Source of the DNA: Diabrotica undecimpunctata
Taxonomy: Eukaryota; Arthropoda; Insecta; Coleoptera; Chrysomelidae
Reading direction: 5' to 3'
Length of the DNA stretch: 64,000 nt
Assembly: GCF_040954645.1 (NCBI RefSeq)
Contig: NC_092805.1
Location: 71,099,186-71,163,185, forward strand
Both the position numbers and the translations under genes were made by a program. Numbering within the stretch: position 1 is the stretch's first letter; each line of letters opens with the position of its first letter. The notes under the pieces are model-generated. The model did no database searches. It was given only the letters and a program-made list of their open reading frames with translations, and was not told where the DNA came from. This document shows, piece by piece, positions 1 through 10,947 of the stretch.

Positions 1-641
1 ATAAACACAGTAGGTACACCAAGAAAAATTCTACTAGACAATGCAACGTATTTCCGAAATGATCGATTCAAGGGACAACTTCGAGAATGGGAAATAGAAA
101 CAAGTTTTGTAAGCATCAGGCATCCCCAAAGCAATCCTTCGGAGTGATTTATACAGGAAGTAACGAAATTTCTTCGCATTGCAACGGATGGTCAACATCG
201 ACGCTGGGACAGAAAAATGGCAGAAATAGAAGTGTATCTAAATATCATGCCGAGTACAGTAACAAAGGAGACCCCCGAATACATCATGAAAAGTGTAATG
301 CCGATAAGGCCATGGGAAGACCCAGAGCCAAGAGAATACCAACAGGTAGTAGAAACTGTACAGAGGAGATTACGGCGAAGCAATGAGAAGTATATCCAGA
401 GACAGGATCATAATAGAAAACGAAGACCAGTGACGTTCCAAAAGGGTGAAAAAGTGCTTGTAAGGGCGTTACGAGTATCAAATCTTCCTGGCGGCATTTG
501 CGCAAAATTGATGCCTGTTTTCGAAGGTCCATACATAGTGAATAATGAAGATGGGATAAACAGTTATGAATGAAGCATATGAACTCTGAAAAGATCCGAG
601 GAATTTATAATATTCACAATGTATACAAATATCACGAATAA
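1..641 (+). pseudogene. Ty3/gypsy integrase C-terminal half (gypsy-1), broken, enters from left edge
   Basis: Frame 1 is an LTR-retrotransposon integrase from the second catalytic Asp region (LLDNATYF) through RHPQSNPSE (catalytic Glu) to the basic C-terminal domain (FQKGEKVLVR, FEGPYIV). Integrase joins cDNA to host DNA. A TGA at 145-147 stands where Arg is expected after NPSE, consistent with CGA to TGA. A frameshift near 566-570 moves the last residues (ending YKYHE) into frame 3, stopping at 639-641. The protein is clearly related to the integrase of gypsy-2 (24734-25588), so it is the same broad lineage. The upstream part lies outside the window. Not functional as it stands. Confidence 0.85.
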
Positions 642-2267
642 ATGACAGAACTGTATAAAGTAGATAGTAGATTAAGAGAAGGCAGTATACAGGGAAATTG
701 GTTTGCCTAGAGGAAAATTAGTTACAGATACGGATAATTTTTATCGATTACAAAGGCGGGGATTTGCTGTAGTTTTAAAATTGACATGAGGAGTTTAAAG
801 CCTATATTAATATTTTTTAAATAATAACTTTTATCAACCACGAGCATATAAGTTTTTGGAACACCCTGTATGAGACAAAATTGTGTAAAAATGATTATAT
901 TTATATTTAAGAAAGTTTATTCAGGAATTGTGTATTAGCCCCAGAAACAGTAAAGTCCACATTGGAGAATAGGTAATTTAGATAAGAAAGTTTTTGTTTG
1001 AACTAAGTACCCAAACCCGAGGTCGAGGGTAAAGCTATGTAAGAAAGGAATCGATTATTGATTTTTGAAGAAATACAGTTAGTAGACATTATCGGTAGTT
1101 AAATTATACCTGGATATTATTATTTGTAAAAATAGAAAAAATAAGTTTGATGTTTAGATTAGGATTAAGATAGTTGGAAATTTTGTTTTCTTTTGAAATC
1201 CCTAATGGCATTTTTGAAAAGAGAAAATAGTTTGGTAGAAAAATACGTCATAACTGAAAGTTGTTTGATTGGCTAAAATTGGAAAGAGGAAAGGGAAGGA
1301 CTGGAGAAGGAATGAGAATGGATGAGAAGAAAAGTCAGTCTGTTTTGTTCGATTGAAAGGGATGATCCTGTTTGGTGGTAAGTGTACGAAAAAAGGAAAT
1401 CGGCGGTTTTGTTTGTCCAAAAGTGACCAGTGTAAGATAATTGGAACGAAGAATTAGGTCAAGTTGAGAGATAATACAACTCCTTGAATCAAAAGCATAC
1501 AGGAATCGTTAAGTACTGTAAAAGGCGGGAACACTGCAGCAGGAGAAAGCCGGAACGATTGCAGGTACGAGGCATAGCAGGAAAAGGAAAACGAGGTGAC
1601 AGCAAGCAGGGAGATATTTGGAAAACGTGGACAAGTTTCCTTGGATCGCCACAGCAGCAACTACGGAGAATTGTTTTTGGTATGAGGACATTTTCGAAGC
1701 TGCAGTGAAAAGGTCGGTCTTGATTTGTTATGACAGAAATGAATGGTTTTTGCGTATTAAATACCATAGTGCATATATACATAAACATTTCAATATTATA
1801 AAATTTTTTTTATCTCCAGAAAAAGTTATCATTTAGACATCATTATAATTTCTTGTATCCGTAATATTGATAAATTAAAATATTTCATATGAAACTAATT
1901 TGGGTCACAAAAGAAAACAACATTCATAGTTTTAATATTGATTACATACAATAAAAGATAAAAGAGTCATTGATAAAACTTATATGATTGAACATTTAAT
2001 ACAAATTGATAAAATAAACGAATTTTGTTATGTTAACTTTGAAATTCCTGTGTATTATTTATGTCGTTTTTACCTAACCTTTTATTAGGAAGCCACTAAG
2101 AAATCTTTTTCGAACCTACGAAACAAAGTAAGTACTAAAATTATTAATAAGCCCTGAGATATAATTTATAAATTTTTTGTTTTGACTTTGATTAGATAGT
2201 TAGTAAATTAATTAATTGGAGTAAATTATTTTCACAAGTAAAAATAGAGTCAAAAATAGAACACAAC
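642..2267. other. Non-coding remainder, possibly 3' end and LTR of gypsy-1
   Basis: No coding similarity is visible. A purine-rich run at about 752-764 (aaaggcggggat) could be the polypurine tract of gypsy-1, with an LTR starting shortly after, but I cannot find the paired LTR or a clear right boundary. Short open frames at 1202-1836 overlap on both strands and look like chance. Confidence 0.35.
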
Positions 2268-2283
2268 AATATATATATATTTA

Positions 2284-2377
<94 letters not shown>
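2268..2377. repeat. (TA)n microsatellite
   Basis: Interrupted TA dinucleotide array of about 110 bp. Confidence 0.95.
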
Positions 2378-2380
<3 letters not shown>

Positions 2381-2446
2381 AAAGAAAATAGGTAATAGAA
2401 ATAAATTAGACTTACTCACAATCAATTTAATTTTACTACCCAAAAA

Positions 2447-2488
2447 GACCGGTTTTGCTTTCTAAAATTTGCAAAGCATCCTCAGGTC
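2447..2488 (-). ncRNA. Hammerhead-like motif, family 1 (decayed)
   Basis: On the minus strand: CTGAGGA (2479-2485), one spacer base, a stem GCTTT/AAAGC (2473-2477 with 2457-2461) closed by an 11-nt loop, then AAAA where the hammerhead core has GAAA, then the palindrome ACCGGT followed by C. Order and spacing match hammerhead ribozymes with a very short stem III, known from Penelope-like elements and satellites. The core G12 is replaced by A, so this copy should be inactive. One extra base lies between the core and stem II. It sits in a dispersed repeat that continues to roughly 2900. Confidence 0.45.
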
Positions 2489-4121
2489 AAGCGGTACAAA
2501 GTAAATTAAATGCTGAAATTATAAAAAGCCCATATTAGGGTGCTGTCTTAAGATATAGATCAAAAAAGTTATAGTAATTATGCCAATATTACTTGTCTGT
2601 GTTTATTAATATGCATAAAATTGCTTTAACAGACAAAGTAACAACCCACAAATTGGTAAGAGATAATCTATTGAATTTAATAAATTAGAAATAAACAAAA
2701 TACTACTTACATGTCGGTACAAGAATTTTTATATAATGATTGGTGATGGTGATGGTGATTGGAGGAAGTTTCTTGAGGGGAGAGATGTTAACATATGATA
2801 TAGGAGTAAGGTATATGTTATTGTTTGTTGAATGAAAGAGTGATGTTTTATATTATTTAAATTATTATTATTTATATTTATTAAAGAGATATATTTTTGA
2901 AATGTAAGTGTGTTAAATTATTGAAATTTTTACAGAAGGAGGGCAGTTATATGACAATGAATGAAAGTAGTTGTACTATTTTGTGGGTGTGCAATTTCTT
3001 TTGACTTGTAATTATCAACTTTTGGATAAAAGCATTTAATTTCTGTTAGGTAAAGAATTGTGATGTTAAATGTTAAAATTATAAAACTAAAACACAATTA
3101 GGGACAAACAGAACACAATTAAAAGGACCAAACAGACATAAAACTTTAAAAAAGGGGCCTCATTGGCACTACATTACTTGGTAGGAGAGGAAATGGTAAA
3201 CATTGAGTTTTTTGGTTGTCTACTAGTATTTTAAGAGGTAAATTTGACAAGCTAATGTAGGTTAAAGTGTGACAGTTCTTCTTCTATTTCTAAAGTGAAC
3301 TAGTTTTTGAAGCCAACAGACCTTAGTAGTTAAACAATTAAATGAAAATGAAAATGTAAGCTTATATGTATAATATTGGCATATTTTTAACAATCACTAG
3401 ATGAATTAAATTTAACTTTAAAATTTAAGTGTGACAGTCAAAATAATTGAAATAATTTTTATATAAAAAATTTTGAAAATTTTTTAAAAAATCAGAATTA
3501 CAAAACAAACTTTAGATGAGTATTTGGTAACGAAATATTAATCCAAATGTGTAATAAATATACAAATTTTGAAAAAGATTTTGTGAAAAAACTTATTGTC
3601 GGCGTGGATGAGCGACCTGCAATGATATGTTTAAAATTCTTCATTTTAGTTTTATTATATTAATGTGTAAATAAGAGAAATAGATAAAATTGTTTATAGC
3701 AACAAATTCCAGAAATTAATTCGAGTTATTAATTAATTAATAATGAGGTTGGCAACTCTGGTATATGACAGTTGAGCGCCGGATATAGGCATGATGTATG
3801 AATGCCGGTAACTGATGTGCTATTTAAACGGTGTAACAGTAAATTTTAGTCTTATATTGAGTTTATAATATACCAAAGCAAGATGTAACGTCCACGTCGG
3901 CATTGGTAAGTCTGTACAATAAATTTCTGCAACACTTTAACAAAATCAAATTTAGTCACTTATAGTTATAAGTTTAGTAGCTCTGTTCGACAACGTAAAT
4001 TGTATATGATTTAAGATTAAAATAAGTTGATTTAATTAGTAATACTAGTCTGAACGATTCTTCAATGTTGTGTTAGAATTTTAAACCACGTGTTGAATTA
4101 AATCAAATTCTAATATAATGA
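2489..4121. other. AT-rich repeat-like DNA, no gene seen
   Basis: No coding similarity found. Contains a short GATGGT-type repeat at about 2742-2760 and an ATTAATTAATTAATAA palindromic run near 3729-3744. Probably non-autonomous element sequence continuing from the hammerhead-bearing repeat, but I cannot define ends. Confidence 0.4.
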
Positions 4122-4182
<61 letters not shown>

Positions 4183-4187
4183 TATTA
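4122..4187. repeat. (TA)n microsatellite
   Basis: TA dinucleotide array of about 65 bp. Confidence 0.95.
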
Positions 4188-4414
4188 AATATTAAAAGCC
4201 AGGTGGACTATATTAGAAAATTTGTGGTAAATAAGTTGAGATACCATACCAGTCAAATACTGATATTTAATTTAGTTTTAGGAAAAAGAAATTTTATCAA
4301 GAAGAATATTGTGGATGTGAGGGTGTCCAAATTTGAAATCTTTCGTTGAAGATTGGAATCATTAATAAGGTGAATTAGCTGTATTAATTTGTGTTGACTA
4401 TATATGAAGTTGTG

Positions 4415-4417
<3 letters not shown>

Positions 4418-4476
<59 letters not shown>
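4418..4476. repeat. (TA)n microsatellite
   Basis: TA dinucleotide array of about 59 bp. Confidence 0.95.
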
Positions 4477-4479
<3 letters not shown>

Positions 4480-4628
4480 GAAAAGGAGTACGACCGTCAA
4501 TCCAAAATAAGCTAAGGTACACTCGAAGAGTGGTGTGAGTTTTTCGGTCAAAGTGGAGAAATAAAAGACAAATAAGGTGGCTACTTCATCTATTTATTGA
4601 AGACGAGACCATTGCCCAGTAGTAAGAC

Positions 4629-4668
4629 GATTAGTTCCGATTAGTTTCGATTAGTTCCGATTAGTTCC
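4629..4668. repeat. Four 10-bp tandem repeats (GATTAGTTCC)
   Basis: Units at 4629, 4639, 4649 and 4659; the second has one C to T change. Confidence 0.9.
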
Positions 4669-4711
4669 AATCTGAGATCTCTGGTTCCGATCCTAAGAAA
4701 CTAGAGGTGGG

Positions 4712-5218
4712 TCGTTGACATTTTTATCGGAACCGTTTTTCGTAAACTGTAACTAGTTGATTGTTTATCAGTAGTTTCAAATAAACTAGTACACAAAAAA
4801 CATATTGGCTATTATATTGAAAGAAACTAACGAAGCATATATTTATTATAACTTAAAAAATAAATTAAACAATACAAATAGTACTTACATATACATGACA
4901 CATTATTAAATCGCGAATCGTCTAAACTGACATTTAAAAACATACGTTTTTCCACTTATCTTGTTGTTTCTTCTTTTGTTTAAAATTAAACCAGATTTTG
5001 AACATGTGTTCACAATGAACAGATTTTGTTACAATACTACAATATTTTATGAATATAGTGGTTAAGTTAGGATATACATGGCGATGGTTTTTCCACCACT
5101 GTAATGGACAGTTCCAATCACCTTTCGAAATTTTTTGTGGGTAATATCATCAGACAAATACATGTCGACTTCTTTTATATCTCTATATACAGGTGTATGT
5201 TTAGATGAGTCATGTCTA

Positions 5219-5221
<3 letters not shown>
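4712..5221 (-). pseudogene. hAT transposase C-terminal dimerisation region and 3' tail (continues across the LINE to 10948-11110)
   Basis: The minus strand encodes hAT C-terminal features with frameshifts and stops: YLSDDI, then WWKNHRHVYPNLTTIF, then a degraded version of the conserved CERxFSKSG region (CEHMFK). hAT transposases use this C-terminal region for dimerisation and catalysis (RNase H-like fold). The reading continues without loss on the far side of the LINE at 10958 (SPWCIFDEF joined to IRHDSSKHTP), which proves that one gene was split by the insertion. The 3' non-coding tail runs to the terminus at 4702. Confidence 0.75.
5211..5221. repeat. 11-bp target-site duplication, 3' side of I-type LINE
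   Basis: CATGTCTAATA here and at 10948-10958, exactly flanking the LINE. Confidence 0.93.
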
Positions 5222-5253
<32 letters not shown>

Positions 5254-5265
5254 TTTTATGGCTTC

Positions 5266-5284
5266 GGCTGTTTGCCATACAGCC
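5266..5284 (-). promoter_or_regulatory. 3' UTR hairpin just before the poly(A) of the I-type LINE
   Basis: GGCTGT and ACAGCC form a 6-bp stem with a 7-base loop, about 14 bases upstream of the poly(A) in the RNA sense. Position suggests recognition by the element's own reverse transcriptase during target-primed reverse transcription; that role is inference. Confidence 0.5.
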
Positions 5285-5590
5285 AGTTACATAATCTTTT
5301 AATCTCATTAGGTACAGTAAAAAGTTTTTGAGTTATTTGCAATCGAATAGACTAAAATAGATAAATTTACAACATTTAACAAAAAGAAGAGAAAAAATAT
5401 AAATAATACATACACATATATATCCATAAACATATACAATTAACATGGGTCACTCGTTTCACGTCCAGGGGACCATCAGGACATTATAATATATAACATA
5501 CACAGAACTAGGCCACGGTAAATAGGATTAAACATATAAATTAGAGAAAACAAAGGTAAAAAGTAAAAACCAATTTTTTTTTTTTTTTAA

Positions 5591-8500
5591 CTAAAGAAAA
5601 ATATTACATTTGGTCAAAAAATCGATTATGCAATCGTAAATTAATCTATTTTGAGTCGCTAGGGCAGATAAAACGTTAAACGGAGATTTACCGGTAATAC
5701 GAACTATATTATTATATAATAAGGTGGATTCCAAATTATATTTGGCACAACCAAAAATTACATGATCTAGGTCACCTTCTACTCCACATTCCACACAGTT
5801 TTTACTCTCGATCACATGAATCCTTGCAAGATGAGCAGGAAAACAAGCATGTCCAAATTTAAGCCTAGATATGGTTGTTATATAACGCCTTGGGACATTA
5901 TAAGTTCTGTGCCAATGTGCAACAGGGACAGTTGTGTGTAAAGAAGTGTATCTATTTGGGTTGGTAAAACAAAACTCAGACCATAGGTCACTCCATTTAT
6001 ATTTTAAAACTGCCTTGCGTGAAGCAACCAAATCAGAAATACTGGGTAGAAATTCTGTGGTATCCACTGAATAAATACTTAATTTGGCTAGTTGGTCCAC
6101 ATGTTCATTATGTTTAATTCCACTGTGTGCTTTGGCCCATATAAATATCACATTTTTTTTATTTTCCTTAAAGTGTTTAACTAATTTTTTAATTAATATT
6201 ATGTAGGGATTGGAGTATGTGGTTGGAACAAAAGGTTGGTTAATGGCTGTGAGAACTGACATGGAATCTGAAACAATAATAACGGAGGAATCTCTGTTAG
6301 AAACAAAAACTAGGGCTTGATATATGGCAATTGCTTCCGCACTAAATATGGAAATATTTGCTTTTAATTTGAACATTTTTTCTACCTTCTCCATGGGGAT
6401 GTAAAAGGCACATCCTGTACCGTTTTCTGATTTGGAGGCATCCGTGTAGATAGTACTGTAGTAATCCCAATTGGATAAGATGCTTGTTATTATGTTGTTA
6501 TTTGCTCTTCCAGTGTTAACATAATTTGGTTTAATAAATTTAACGCTATAAAAAAGAGCTTCAAAATCATTTATATCTGTGTGTGATTTTAAATTAATAG
6601 CTTCATTAGCACAAACTGTGTTTTCTCTAAGAGCTTCACATAGGGTTGGAGAATTTTTCTTAATCCAATATTTATTCGTTAAATCATAATTGTTTAAATT
6701 TGTTAATTCGGTATAAAGGAAAGTGTTCTGGTGTTTAATTTTCAGTAAAAATTTTTCGGCCAAGAAATGTCTTCTAAGAGAAATTGGAGGCTCACGTGCT
6801 TCAACATAAAGGGGCTCAATAGGAGTTGTCTTCATGGCACCAATACAGATACGCAAACACTGGTTTATAAATATGTTTAATTTGTTTAGTAAGTTCTTGC
6901 TGGCAGATCCATATAACCAACATCCATAATCTATGATAGAGCGAATGTAAGTTCTATAAAAAAGTAAGGAAGTCTGAACATCTGTTCCCCACCAAGTTTT
7001 AGTTGTCATTTTCAGAAAGTTTAGGCCTTTTTCACATCTATTTAACATATATTCTATGTGAAATTTCCATGTGAGCTTGTGATCCAGTATAATGCCCAAA
7101 TATTTAATTACCTTTTTAAAAGGAATTTCTCGCTGTTTTACTATAAATGTTTCGATATTGGGAATATTATGTCTACTGAAAATGGTCACTGCTGATTTTG
7201 TGGCCGACAGCTGAAGGTGATTTTCTTCCAACCATATTTCTACAACGTTGTAGGTATCCATTAAAAATCCAAAAGCTTCATCTCTCTTCTTTGTTTCACA
7301 GTAAATGCAGAAGTCATCTGCATATTGGATGATCTTAAAAGGATATTTTTCCAACTTTAATTTATGTAGGTCAGCTGTGTATAAATTGAAAAGAAAAGGA
7401 CTTAAGACAGCTCCTTGTGGAATTCCTGTGAAAACATATCTTGGGCCTAATAAATGGTTGTTAAAATCCCTGACATAAACATGTCTTTCTGAATATAATC
7501 CGATAATAGCATACACTATTGCCTTAGGAATGTTAAAATCAATAATCATTTTTTTACTCAAAATATTTAAGTTTAAGGTGTCATATGCTTTCTCAATATC
7601 AATAAAAATTGTTGGAAGAAAGTTATTTCTAGAGAAATTATTTTGAATATTTGTTACTAAGGTTGTAAGTGCATCTAGCGTACCCACTCCTCTTTTGTAT
7701 GCAAATTGACAGGGCGTAAGCAGGTCTTTTTTATGTAGCCACCATTCCAGCCTATGTTTTATCATACGTTCGAAAGTTTTTTGCACACATGATAGCAGAG
7801 AAATTGGTCTATAAGAATGGGCCAAGTTAGGGTCTTTACCTTGTTTAGGAATCGGTGTGATTATAATTTTCCTAAAATCTTCAATGCACTCACCTGCAAG
7901 CATCTCATCAAAAATTTGTAGAAGAAAACTTTTTGCTATAATTGGTAGGTTCTCTAACATCGGATACTTTATTTGATCAAAACCCGGGGCAGTACTTTTT
8001 TTATTTCTTAAAGCATAATTTAGTTCATTAATGTGAAAATTATTTGCCAAAAAATGTTTTTTATCTAAGATCGTATGTTCGATATTTACAGTGAAAGGAA
8101 CAGTCTGGGGAGCTACATGATTAAAAAACTCATCTATTAAATCATCATTATGTGGCTTACCAATGTTTATTGTTTTACGATTCATTTTTTTTGCTTGTTT
8201 CCATATCATGCTAGTTGGAGTATTTTTGTTGAGATTGGAACACCATTCAATCCAACTTTTTTTAGCTTTTTCTTTTAATGTTCGTTTAGTAAGTGCCATG
8301 CATTTTTGGTATGCAAGAAAATTATCTTTTGTGGGGTTTTCTTTGTATACTTGCAGTACATGTTTCCTTTCAGAAATTATGTTGTCACATTCTGCATCCC
8401 ACCAAGGTGAAGGTGTTCGATTTTTGCACTTAAACGGTCTGTATTCTTTTAAAGTTCTTTGTGCCGCATTATTTATACAATTGATTAAGAATGCATATTT

Positions 8501-9319
8501 TTCTTTGGTGGTTGGATATTCTGCATCAGTAAAGTTATAAAAGTAGTCTTCCACAAACTCTTTATATTGTTCCCAATTAGCTCCTTTTAGGTTCCATCTA
8601 TATCGCGGAATTGTGATGTCCTGCGGAATTTGCTGCATTGCAAGAGTTATTTTTATCATAAAATGATTCGATCCAAGTGTGTCAGAGTAAACTGCCCAAT
8701 CTATATCACTAGCTACGTCCGAGGAGCAAAAGGTAACATCTATCATAGAATCATTGCATCCTGGCCGGGTAATACACGTGGGTTCGCCAGTATTCATAAC
8801 TACAAAATCACAATTATTGCTTGCTTCAATGAGTTGTTTACCAATAGAATCGTTTTTATGGGATCCCCAAGTAGCATGATGCGCGTTAAAATCCCCACCA
8901 ATAATACATGGAGTTGAAAACTGCGAAAAAATATTTACCCAATCAGTTGTGTTGGTTTTAATATCCGGTGACCTATAAACGGAAATTATACTTAAAGTTT
9001 TATTGTTGAATTTGATATTAATACCACAAACAAGAAGATCGACATTAAAATTGGAAACTATGCTTAATTCTAGGTGTGAAATCGACTTTTTGACCAAAAT
9101 GCAAATTCCTGAAAAACCATCTTGTCTATCTTTACGAATTACATTATAACCTACGAAACTATATACTTTTTTGGGTTTAAACCATGTTTCACTTATTATT
9201 GCTACATCAATATTATTATTTACAAGATAATGCATTAGACTATTTTTATTCGAAACAGCAGAACGTGCATTCCACTGACAAATATTTAATGTCTTTGGTA
9301 ATGGAGTGAAGGTTACTTT
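5591..9319 (-). CDS. I-type LINE ORF2: endonuclease, reverse transcriptase, RNase H
   Basis: Makes and integrates cDNA by nicking the target and priming reverse transcription. Residues below count from the first ATG at 9235. APE endonuclease: ETW (16-18), GGDFNAHH (113-120), GSNHF (188-192). Reverse transcriptase: PIPKQGKDP (461-469), FIDIEKAYD (544-552), GIPQGAVLSP (604-613), YADD (638-641). RNase H: YTDAS (930-934), SAEA (965-968), VSDS (988-991), HVDQLAK (1045-1051). A CX2C...H...C motif lies near 1166-1182. The open frame starts at 9319 and has no ATG before 9235, yet the conserved endonuclease motif ICQWNARS lies upstream of that ATG. I therefore place the functional start near 9319, with frameshift, reinitiation or a non-AUG start. 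It overlaps the ORF1 stop by a few bases. No stop interrupts about 1,242 codons. Confidence 0.93.
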   Translation of the reverse strand, partial: KVTFTPLPKTLNICQWNARSAVSNKNSLMHYLVNNNIDVAIISETWFKPKKVYSFVGYNVIRKDRQDGFSGICILVKKSISHLELSIVSNFNVDLLVCGINIKFNNKTLSIISVYRSPDIKTNTTDWVNIFSQFSTPCIIGGDFNAHHATWGSHKNDSIGKQLIEASNNCDFVVMNTGEPTCITRPGCNDSMIDVTFCSSDVASDIDWAVYSDTLGSNHFMIKITLAMQQIPQDITIPRYRWNLKGANWEQYKEFVEDYFYNFTDAEYPTTKEKYAFLINCINNAAQRTLKEYRPFKCKNRTPSPWWDAECDNIISERKHVLQVYKENPTKDNFLAYQKCMALTKRTLKEKAKKSWIEWCSNLNKNTPTSMIWKQAKKMNRKTINIGKPHNDDLIDEFFNHVAPQTVPFTVNIEHTILDKKHFLANNFHINELNYALRNKKSTAPGFDQIKYPMLENLPIIAKSFLLQIFDEMLAGECIEDFRKIIITPIPKQGKDPNLAHSYRPISLLSCVQKTFERMIKHRLEWWLHKKDLLTPCQFAYKRGVGTLDALTTLVTNIQNNFSRNNFLPTIFIDIEKAYDTLNLNILSKKMIIDFNIPKAIVYAIIGLYSERHVYVRDFNNHLLGPRYVFTGIPQGAVLSPFLFNLYTADLHKLKLEKYPFKIIQYADDFCIYCETKKRDEAFGFLMDTYNVVEIWLEENHLQLSATKSAVTIFSRHNIPNIETFIVKQREIPFKKVIKYLGIILDHKLTWKFHIEYMLNRCEKGLNFLKMTTKTWWGTDVQTSLLFYRTYIRSIIDYGCWLYGSASKNLLNKLNIFINQCLRICIGAMKTTPIEPLYVEAREPPISLRRHFLAEKFLLKIKHQNTFLYTELTNLNNYDLTNKYWIKKNSPTLCEALRENTVCANEAINLKSHTDINDFEALFYSVKFIKPNYVNTGRANNNIITSILSNWDYYSTIYTDASKSENGTGCAFYIPMEKVEKMFKLKANISIFSAEAIAIYQALVFVSNRDSSVIIVSDSMSVLTAINQPFVPTTYSNPYIILIKKLVKHFKENKKNVIFIWAKAHSGIKHNEHVDQLAKLSIYSVDTTEFLPSISDLVASRKAVLKYKWSDLWSEFCFTNPNRYTSLHTTVPVAHWHRTYNVPRRYITTISRLKFGHACFPAHLARIHVIESKNCVECGVEGDLDHVIFGCAKYNLESTLLYNNIVRITGKSPFNVLSALATQNRLIYDCIIDFLTKCNIFL

Positions 9320-10755
9320 TTACATGTGTCCTCCAACACTTTATTTATTCCTGTTTGAATTAAATCATTATTCAAATTTTTGATATCTTCAATGGTATGA
9401 ATACCTTTTAAAAATTCAACTATAAAATCTGCAATTGACTTTACAATGTTTTTGTTATTTAAATTTTGATAATTTGGTGGATTATTATTTCGAGGCAGTG
9501 GTTGATTAGGGCCAAACTGAAACGGAAACATCGGTTGTGGAGGAGGAGTGTCATTAGAAATTCGACGTTTTTTATTGCTATGGCCGGTAGGACTTCGTGT
9601 AGGATGGGTGGGCAAAACGTAATTGCTATTATTCTGAAAATTTGAGTGTAAAAGGGAGTTAGAATTTCCAGACTTAGATTCAATCGCTGGTAAAGGCGGA
9701 AAATTGGAGTTGGATAAAATAGAAAAACTATTGTTTACAGATATACCAGAATAAGACATTTCACAATATTCTTTTGCCTCAATAAAGGAAATATTTTGTT
9801 CAACCATAACATTCTTAATTTTACGTTGTTTTTCATAATGAGGACATTTTCTTGAAATAGAAACGTGGTCATTTGTTTTACAATATAAACAGCGAATTTC
9901 TGAATCGTGACAAACATGATTTTCAGCTTTTACATTACTACACTTAATACATAACTCTTCAATATTTTTACATTGCCTAGAAATGTGACCATAGCGTAGA
10001 CATCTGAAGCACTGTGTAACTCTGCTAAAAAACCGCTCCACCGAAAAATATACACTATTTATTGAAATATAACTAGGTAAAGTGTTCCCTTCAAAAGTTA
10101 CAATAATGGTTTTTTTGGGGACATACTGTATATCACCATCCTTTTCTATTCTACGATGTGTACGTTTAACATCAACTACCGTTGAAGGAGATTTTATGTT
10201 ATCTAAAATATATTTCGTATCGAATTGAGTATCAATATCTTTTATCAAACCCTTAATTTCTAATAAATGATTTGGTATAAACGCTACAAGATCATTTTCT
10301 GATAAAAGAGGATTGTTTACTAAAGCATTGGCATCAGAACATGTTTTTAGACTAACTTTTATTCTATTTTTTCCAACAGATCTAATTTGGTTAATATTGT
10401 TAACATTTAGTTTTTTGTGTAAGATATCTCCCACAAATAAGGGATGAAGACGGCCGGCATTTTCAATATTTTTTCGTTCGATAAAAACACAAATATTACT
10501 CAAATTATACTTATCTCCATTTCTTAGATTAAAAACTTTAGGTGTTTTATTTTGTTTATAAATATCCTTTTCTTTATCACTAATGACCTGACGACTGGTT
10601 TCAGCTGTTGTCTCAGAACTTAAAGTGGTATCCATGTCTTGTACGGGGACCGATAAATAATTTTCTGATTCCGCATCACTTTTAGAGTTATTTGCACTTA
10701 TTGTCTGGTTAATAGTTACACCTAACGGCGTCTTTCTTTTTAAAGCTTCCCCCAT
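9313..10755 (-). CDS. I-type LINE ORF1: nucleic-acid-binding gag-like protein with three zinc knuckles
   Basis: A 480-residue intact protein. Three CCHC-type knuckles: CFRCLRYGHISRQC (249-262, CX2CX4HX4C), a variant at 269-282 and CX2CX4HX6C at 289-304. The N-terminus is polar and disordered; the middle (about 75-240) has no motif I can name but resembles the region before the knuckles in I-clade ORF1. The tail after 340 is Asn/Pro/Ser rich. In this family ORF1 coats element RNA in a cytoplasmic particle. The ATG at 10755 is the first in frame, 192 bp from the element start. The stop at 9313-9315 overlaps the open frame of ORF2. Confidence 0.92.
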   Translation of the reverse strand: MGEALKRKTPLGVTINQTISANNSKSDAESENYLSVPVQDMDTTLSSETTAETSRQVISDKEKDIYKQNKTPKVFNLRNGDKYNLSNICVFIERKNIENAGRLHPLFVGDILHKKLNVNNINQIRSVGKNRIKVSLKTCSDANALVNNPLLSENDLVAFIPNHLLEIKGLIKDIDTQFDTKYILDNIKSPSTVVDVKRTHRRIEKDGDIQYVPKKTIIVTFEGNTLPSYISINSVYFSVERFFSRVTQCFRCLRYGHISRQCKNIEELCIKCSNVKAENHVCHDSEIRCLYCKTNDHVSISRKCPHYEKQRKIKNVMVEQNISFIEAKEYCEMSYSGISVNNSFSILSNSNFPPLPAIESKSGNSNSLLHSNFQNNSNYVLPTHPTRSPTGHSNKKRRISNDTPPPQPMFPFQFGPNQPLPRNNNPPNYQNLNNKNIVKSIADFIVEFLKGIHTIEDIKNLNNDLIQTGINKVLEDTCKK

Positions 10756-10947
10756 TTAGGGGGGAGCTATTTACACTCCGTACACGTTAACCACCGTACC
10801 ACTCCGTTGGCTACCTGAATGGGAATCTTGAATACTTATTAATTGTAATATAACTATTAAATACTGTTTAATATACACACAATTATTAAAAACTAATAGG
10901 AGAACTTTTAATTATCAAGTTTAACTTTGACAGTTATTTGACGTATG
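10756..10947 (-). promoter_or_regulatory. 5' UTR and presumed internal promoter of the I-type LINE
   Basis: Right boundary fixed by the target duplication at 10948. I- and Jockey-type elements use an internal RNA polymerase II promoter at their first bases; no motif here is clear enough to name. A C-rich run lies just before the ORF1 ATG. Confidence 0.45.

Larger units (their letters stand above)
5222..10947 (-). mobile_element. Complete I-superfamily non-LTR retrotransposon
   Basis: A 5.7 kb element on the minus strand: 192-bp 5' UTR (10756-10947), ORF1 (gag-like), ORF2 (endonuclease, reverse transcriptase, RNase H), a 3' UTR of about 370 bp and a 30-base poly(A) (T-run at 5222-5251). A perfect 11-bp target duplication flanks it. 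ORF1 plus an ORF2 with RNase H is the layout of the I clade and its relatives. Both frames are open throughout, so it is a recent insertion and possibly active. It is the youngest-looking element in the window and sits inside a dead hAT gene. Confidence 0.93.

Noticed and set aside
1202..1836. Several 60-100 codon frames on both strands
   Set aside because: Mutually overlapping, no motifs, no codon pattern.
2192..2443. Open frames rich in Ile/Tyr (also 4253-4522, 18641-18871, 21389-21607)
   Set aside because: They are translations of (TA)n arrays.
8163..8917. Plus-strand frames inside the I-type LINE
   Set aside because: Antisense shadows of the endonuclease/reverse transcriptase gene.
9300..9324. 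Classical X-XXY-YYZ slippery site between ORF1 and ORF2
   Set aside because: The sequence is TAAAAAG in the needed phase, so the P-site tRNA would mispair; it is kept only as one option among reinitiation and non-AUG start.
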